Below are positions 59,297 to 64,000 of a stretch of 64,000 nt of DNA, in pieces (the stretch's first letter is position 1; the number at the start of each line of letters is the position of its first letter). This DNA comes from Syngnathus acus (Eukaryota; Chordata; Actinopteri; Syngnathiformes; Syngnathidae), in contig NC_051107.1 in assembly GCF_901709675.1 (NCBI RefSeq), positions 4,900,001 to 4,964,000 of the forward strand, given 5' to 3'. The translations under genes were made by a program, and so were the position numbers. Below the pieces are notes generated by a model. It saw nothing but the letters and a program-made list of their open reading frames with translations, made no database searches and was not told the origin of the DNA.

Positions 59297-62200
59297 GCTA
59301 AAACATAGATGAGATAAGAAGGAACAACACCATCTTCTCACGTTACTGGATAGCGTCCAATGAAGGTTTGGAGCACGTCGCTTGAGACTTGAGACCAATA
59401 AGCCAATGAATGTCAACGGCGGCCGCTCAACAAACTACTTTTCTCTTATCAACCTGAAACAAAACCCGACAGCCCTTCCATCACTTTCTCATTCTATCCG
59501 TCTTTTTCTGGAAGTGCCTCGTGTTTGCTTTTCGGCTCACGTCTCCAAACACGACGCTGAGTACTCGTTTCAACCAAGAAATGATGTCATGTTTGTCAAA
59601 GACGCGAGCGGGCCGTTTATTGTGTCATTACATCTCGCTTTGCTAACATCTAGGGTAGGGTTAGGGTTAGGAGAGGTTTAAAAATTAGACAACGCCATAT
59701 AGAGGAGGTTTAGTATTAACTTAAGAGTGAGGTCATCGCTTTTCAGATCTATAGGTGTAAAAAGGGAGCAGCTACTACACACAGACAGTAGGAAAGCTCG
59801 TTTCAAGTTCAACGGTCCCTAAAAAAAAAACCCACTGAGATGAAGTTTTGCCCTCAAATTCCAATTGTACCAGTTTGGCGGCAATATGAAATGAATCCTG
59901 AAGTTACGAGACAATCTCGTGCAAAATTAAAGTGCTCCCGCGTTTGGGATTTCACCGTTTTACAGTACAGCCCTGAGGGTGAAACTCCCCCACTCCCCTC
60001 CACACACACACACCGCAGATGGAAATGTAATTGCTTCGTGCAACCGTTTTTCGAAGTTTCAGCGGCGCTGACATGCAAGTTAATGCGAGTAGCACCTGCG
60101 TACGTGTTGGATAACAAACGCCGCTGTGCATGCTAGCACTTAAGAAACAACCACTATGAAGTTACACTATCCGGCCAAGATGGCACAAAGTATTGGACTC
60201 GGCGAGGAGACGGCACACCCACTTGACAGGATTAACGTTTAACTCGCTCTGTGCCACACATAGTTGTCTTTATAAAAAAAAAAATTTTAAAAAAAACGGC
60301 GTGCCGAGGCATCAGGAAGCTGTGTGCACATTCGAGTGTGCCTCCTGGGGGGTGGAACACTAACTGTTGATTTACCTCATTCAACAATTACCTCTCCGAG
60401 GTGGCAAGAATTCCAAAAATGAAGAACGTCTCGGCTGCACTCCATTCACCCGAAACGTTCCCACTCATAAAAATACCAGAATTAGTTGAATTAGTCGGCT
60501 AAGCTTCTCTTGTGTCGCGGCGTATCTGACCCTTAAAGGTCCACTTGTCACTCAGAGTTACGTGCATCTCCGGAAAGTGACTCATGTTGAGCATGGAGGT
60601 AGAACAAAAGTTATTTGACGCAAAAATAAATGTGCTGTGGTCTGACCGAGTCCACATTTTCAAATGATTTTGAAAATAAATCAAAACATTTGATCTATGT
60701 GTACCTGCACATAAATCCAATTATTCCGATATCAACCCGAATTCATTACACATTGATGCTAGCAACATTAGCATTAACATGATAAAACGCTAGACTTGAA
60801 CTTGCACGTTGGGCCTTCCACTCCATGTAACCGAATCTGCCCTGACTTGAGTGAGCCGACATATCTGATGACAAGTCGGCGATAACAGGTTGCTCACCCA
60901 ATGCAGCCCCCCCCCCCATCCTTTGACTCGTCTTCCCTGTGGCTACCGTGGCGATGACATGGGATCGCAGGTAAGTAAACATGACGAGTGACGGCGAGTA
61001 AGCCAAAGTGGATCCTGCCGCTGCAGACTCAGCTTTTCCAAAATACCCGCGCTGGTATGACAAAGAAAGGACTATTGTTCACGTCTGTGCTTAGTCAGAG
61101 GATGATTCCGATGCATTTAGCGCCCCGGTTGCCGTTGCGGGGATCGGCTGGACCCACATTCCCACAGTATGATTGACATTTTTCCTCGGGGCCATGTCTG
61201 GAGCCACTTACCTCATTCTATCTGAGGGGGGGGGTTTGAAGCCGGGTTATTCGGGGTCACCGAGAAAGAGAAGAGGCATAAAGCCAAGCCCGAGGGAGGT
61301 CACGGCCAGAAACGGAAACTAATGTCTTCCCTTGCAGTGGGTTGAGTCACGTTGACTGATTTAGCGGCTAGCGAAATTAAAAGTAGCATTAATTATTCCG
61401 CAACGTTGATTTAATTCATTAGCCGACACTGTACGTGTGTGCCCTTTTCGGGACCTCAAAACATTATGCTACATTTATCTTTGACGACACAATGTAAAAT
61501 CTTGGAAATGTTTCAAGTACAGACGGCAATATTGTCAAAACAGAAGCTCCTCAGGTATGAAACAATAACGGCGACACGTGTATGTTGAAAAGTTCACGCT
61601 GACCAACGATGACAGCAACGTGACGGATGAGCCCGGCGTGGCTAAAAGATAAAATCGCCCAGCGTCGTCTCCCTGCGAGTTGATAGAAAAGATAAGCTTT
61701 CATTGCCGCTGACATCCGAGCTGCCATCACAAAGTGCGTTGGCCCACATCAATGCGGCTTGTTTTCAAAGCGCTGCTAAGTAAATAAAAAACGCGCAGGC
61801 AAGTGCGATGCGCTCGCCTCGAAACCGGGCCGTGTTTTCGCTCGCAGGATTTACTGACCCGGGGTGGGCCCCCCATTTGGTTCTCCCCATGCCGCACTGA
61901 TCCTCACTTCCTCTTCGGCTGCATCCGTAGGCCTACGGGGCTTAACTTTTATATCCCTTTCCCTCTCTGTCTGCTGTAAATAGGCTTAATGTTACAGTTT
62001 TCTGTGTGGACGCACAAAAGAGGCGCTGGGGCGCGTTCTATTCTGCGACGGGCCCGGTTGAGAAACAGACAAAAGACGATCGAATTTCCCTTTTTTTGAA
62101 AAAGGCTCGGCGTCTCGTTGAATGGTGCGGATACAGAGCAGCAGCAAACAAATGAAGCTGACACGCTCGACGATATCGTCATAAATCATCCGAAAAACTG

Positions 62201-62420
62201 ACAACTTTACAGCAACGTCAGCAATTCAGAGTTCAAGATCGTACTTTCGAAACCTGGCGGTGATCTCATAGCGAAAACGATTATTATGATTCCAAATATC
62301 ACGAGACCTGTTGGTTACTGGAGCGGAATACAAAATACAGCATGTTGTCTGTCCCAAGCGAGGAGAGGCTGCACGTACTGGAAGCAGAGGGGAGGGGGGG
62401 GAGGAGGAGGGAGGGAGGGA
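59297..62420. other. Intergenic DNA, no gene recognised
   Basis: No supported gene. A short telomere-like tract (TAGGGTAGGGTTAGGGTTAGG) is at about 59652. Confidence 0.5.
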
Positions 62421-62426
62421 GGGGGG

Positions 62427-62635
62427 TATATTTTTAAGCCAATCGACATCCAGAACTGCTAATATCATTCCTGGACTCTCTAAGCTGGTGCCAGAGCTGC
62501 GCAAACTGCTCACTCTCTCTTTGACTCAACTCGGAGATGAAGCCTTGCAGTTAAGTTTTAGTGACCGGTGCACGGATGCCCCTACTGTGATTTCATTTCG
62601 AGGGAATATTCTACCCATCCAATCGAACCTACTGG
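62427..62635 (+). promoter_or_regulatory. Possible TATA promoter and noncoding first exon
   Basis: GTATATTTTTAAG at 62426 follows a long purine (GGGA) tract. About 30 bp further an exon-like stretch starts and ends in a strong donor, CTACTGG|GTGAGT, at 62635. Its ATG frames are short, so it would be 5' UTR of a plus-strand gene lying beyond the window. Inference from signals only. Confidence 0.3.
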
Positions 62636-62639
62636 GTGA

Positions 62640-64000
62640 GTTTTCGGCACATAATTATTCAATCATGACGGTGTATTTTTTAAATAACCATGTCCCATAA
62701 AGTGATCTTAAACTGTGGCTGAGAGTGAAATTGCAGCTGCGTGTGGGATTTTCAGCTTATAATGTGTTAAGACGCACTGAGCAGGGCTGAGGGGGGGTGC
62801 GAATTGTCCTTTCCAGATGTGTGGACTCAGCTGTTGCCTGTCACTCAGGTGGTCCCGCTGCCTTTTTCTCTTGTCTGCCTCTTTACGAGCCCACTCGACG
62901 TACCTCTCCGACCGGCCATAAACGTGTCATGTGGACAAACTGCTAAACTAAAAGTGACAAACGCTCGCCGGTGTTGGTATTAGGAGTCGGGTCATCATGG
63001 CCCATTTAAAAAAAAAAAGTATTTTTATCAATGGAGTGCAAGGGGGTAAATGAAAATGAACACACTTGGGATTTGCTGAGAAGTGTCACTGCAGCCAAAA
63101 GTGGGCTGAAGCCACCAGCGACCTCTAGTGGTGGTTATTGGTATAAGCAGCCCGCTGGGAAAGCTTATTTTGAGTTGCAAACTCCACTTGATGCATCCGT
63201 CCATTTGGGACAGAGCAGATCTTGTGCAAGGGAGGACGGCGGGGGAGTCTGCTTACGCCAGCTGATACCCCACGCGGAGTTTTCGTTGCTGATTCAGGAT
63301 CAGAGCAGTCAAGAGTGAGGATCAGGTGACGAGTGAGGTGTGTACCCCGCCCCTTTCCCTTCGTGGGGGGCCGTTCTTGGATGGAGGTGGGGGGCGCTAA
63401 GCAATGCTAAGCCTTTGTTAATGAGTATCTGTGTGCGAGTGTGAGACGGGTGTTTGGATCCAGTTGCAGTTAAGCTGCGGTTAATTGGTCAGCCATTTTT
63501 GATGCACGCAGGGGGCCAGAGTTACTTTTGAAAATCCACCAAGGCAGTAGGTGGCGCTACCACCCTCAAATGTAATAGCCAATCAGAAGCCTGAACAATA
63601 ATTTGGGGTTGTGTATTTTCAAATTAGACAGAAACGCATCAAATGGACGAGACTCTCGTCACATGCGTGTTTATATCCACAATAAGTGACTCCATCCTTC
63701 ACTGTTCTTTGTTTTGTCATATGCGAGCCAGATTCTCCGTCTCAGGCTGTTGTACAAGTGCCAGAAAGGAAATCCAGCCTTAGAGTTTGTTTTGGTATTG
63801 TTGGACACTGTCCTGGGAAAAAAAAAAAAAAGTAAACTCAACAACAGTAAGCCTGATCTCAATGTGCAATGGAGAAGCATAAATGAGAATCCGCAAAAGC
63901 ATATTTTGCAAGAATGGGGGCTTAAATGCTTGAGTCTTTGTTGTTTTACAGCATGACAGAATATCAGTAACAACTTTTCGGGTGTCTTGCAGCTGGCTGA
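62640..64000. other. Intergenic or intronic DNA, no gene recognised
   Basis: No coding exon identified. It would be the first intron if the exon ending at 62635 is real. Confidence 0.4.

Noticed and set aside
59651-59672. Interstitial telomere repeat
   Set aside because: Only about three imperfect TTAGGG units; too short to mean a fusion point.
63031-63318. 95-codon open frame near the right end
   Set aside because: No splice context or family resemblance; composition and neighbouring frames look like chance.

Overview
The window reads as nuclear DNA of a teleost fish, probably a percomorph. Genes have many short GT-AG introns. Vertebrate gene families are recognisable from conceptual splicing, and typical fish interspersed repeats are present: a tRNA-headed SINE, hAT-type MITEs and fragments carrying TTATTAGGTACAC. 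I cannot name the species.

Layout: 1-2.9 kb holds no gene I can support. 2.9-10.8 kb is rerg on the minus strand (four coding exons plus a probable 5' noncoding exon), head to head with plxnc1 (11.4-18.9 kb, plus strand), for which I can follow all 30 coding exons. 19.5-35.9 kb is one huge imperfect palindrome: two arms of about 8.0 and 8.4 kb, roughly 93-98% alike where I compared them, with only about 34 bp between them. The arms carry minisatellites, splice-signal-bearing repeat units, pairs of divergent tRNA-like units, hAT-like elements and a core of nested GC-rich hairpins. I see no credible protein gene in it. It sits in the tail-to-tail interval between plxnc1 and the next minus-strand genes. 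36.2 kb holds a single orphan 3'-terminal exon of an unrecognised protein. 37.4-40.2 kb is pmpcb (minus, 13 coding exons), head to head with phax (40.7-41.9 kb), whose coding region has no intron. 42.5-43.2 kb is a small gene for a secreted, cysteine-free Ig-V protein. 43.7-46.4 kb is pus7l (nine coding exons). 46.5-64 kb is intergenic, with one SINE, one hAT MITE, a CA microsatellite and a possible TATA promoter with a first exon at 62.4 kb.

The genes do not form a pathway. They cover signalling (Ras-like GTPase, semaphorin receptor), mitochondrial presequence cleavage, snRNA export, RNA pseudouridylation and probable immune recognition. The stand-out object is the 16.4 kb palindrome. Its near-zero spacer, mirrored internal architecture and asymmetric satellite evolution indicate a real foldback-type element or inverted duplication, able in principle to form a cruciform or a very long hairpin RNA.
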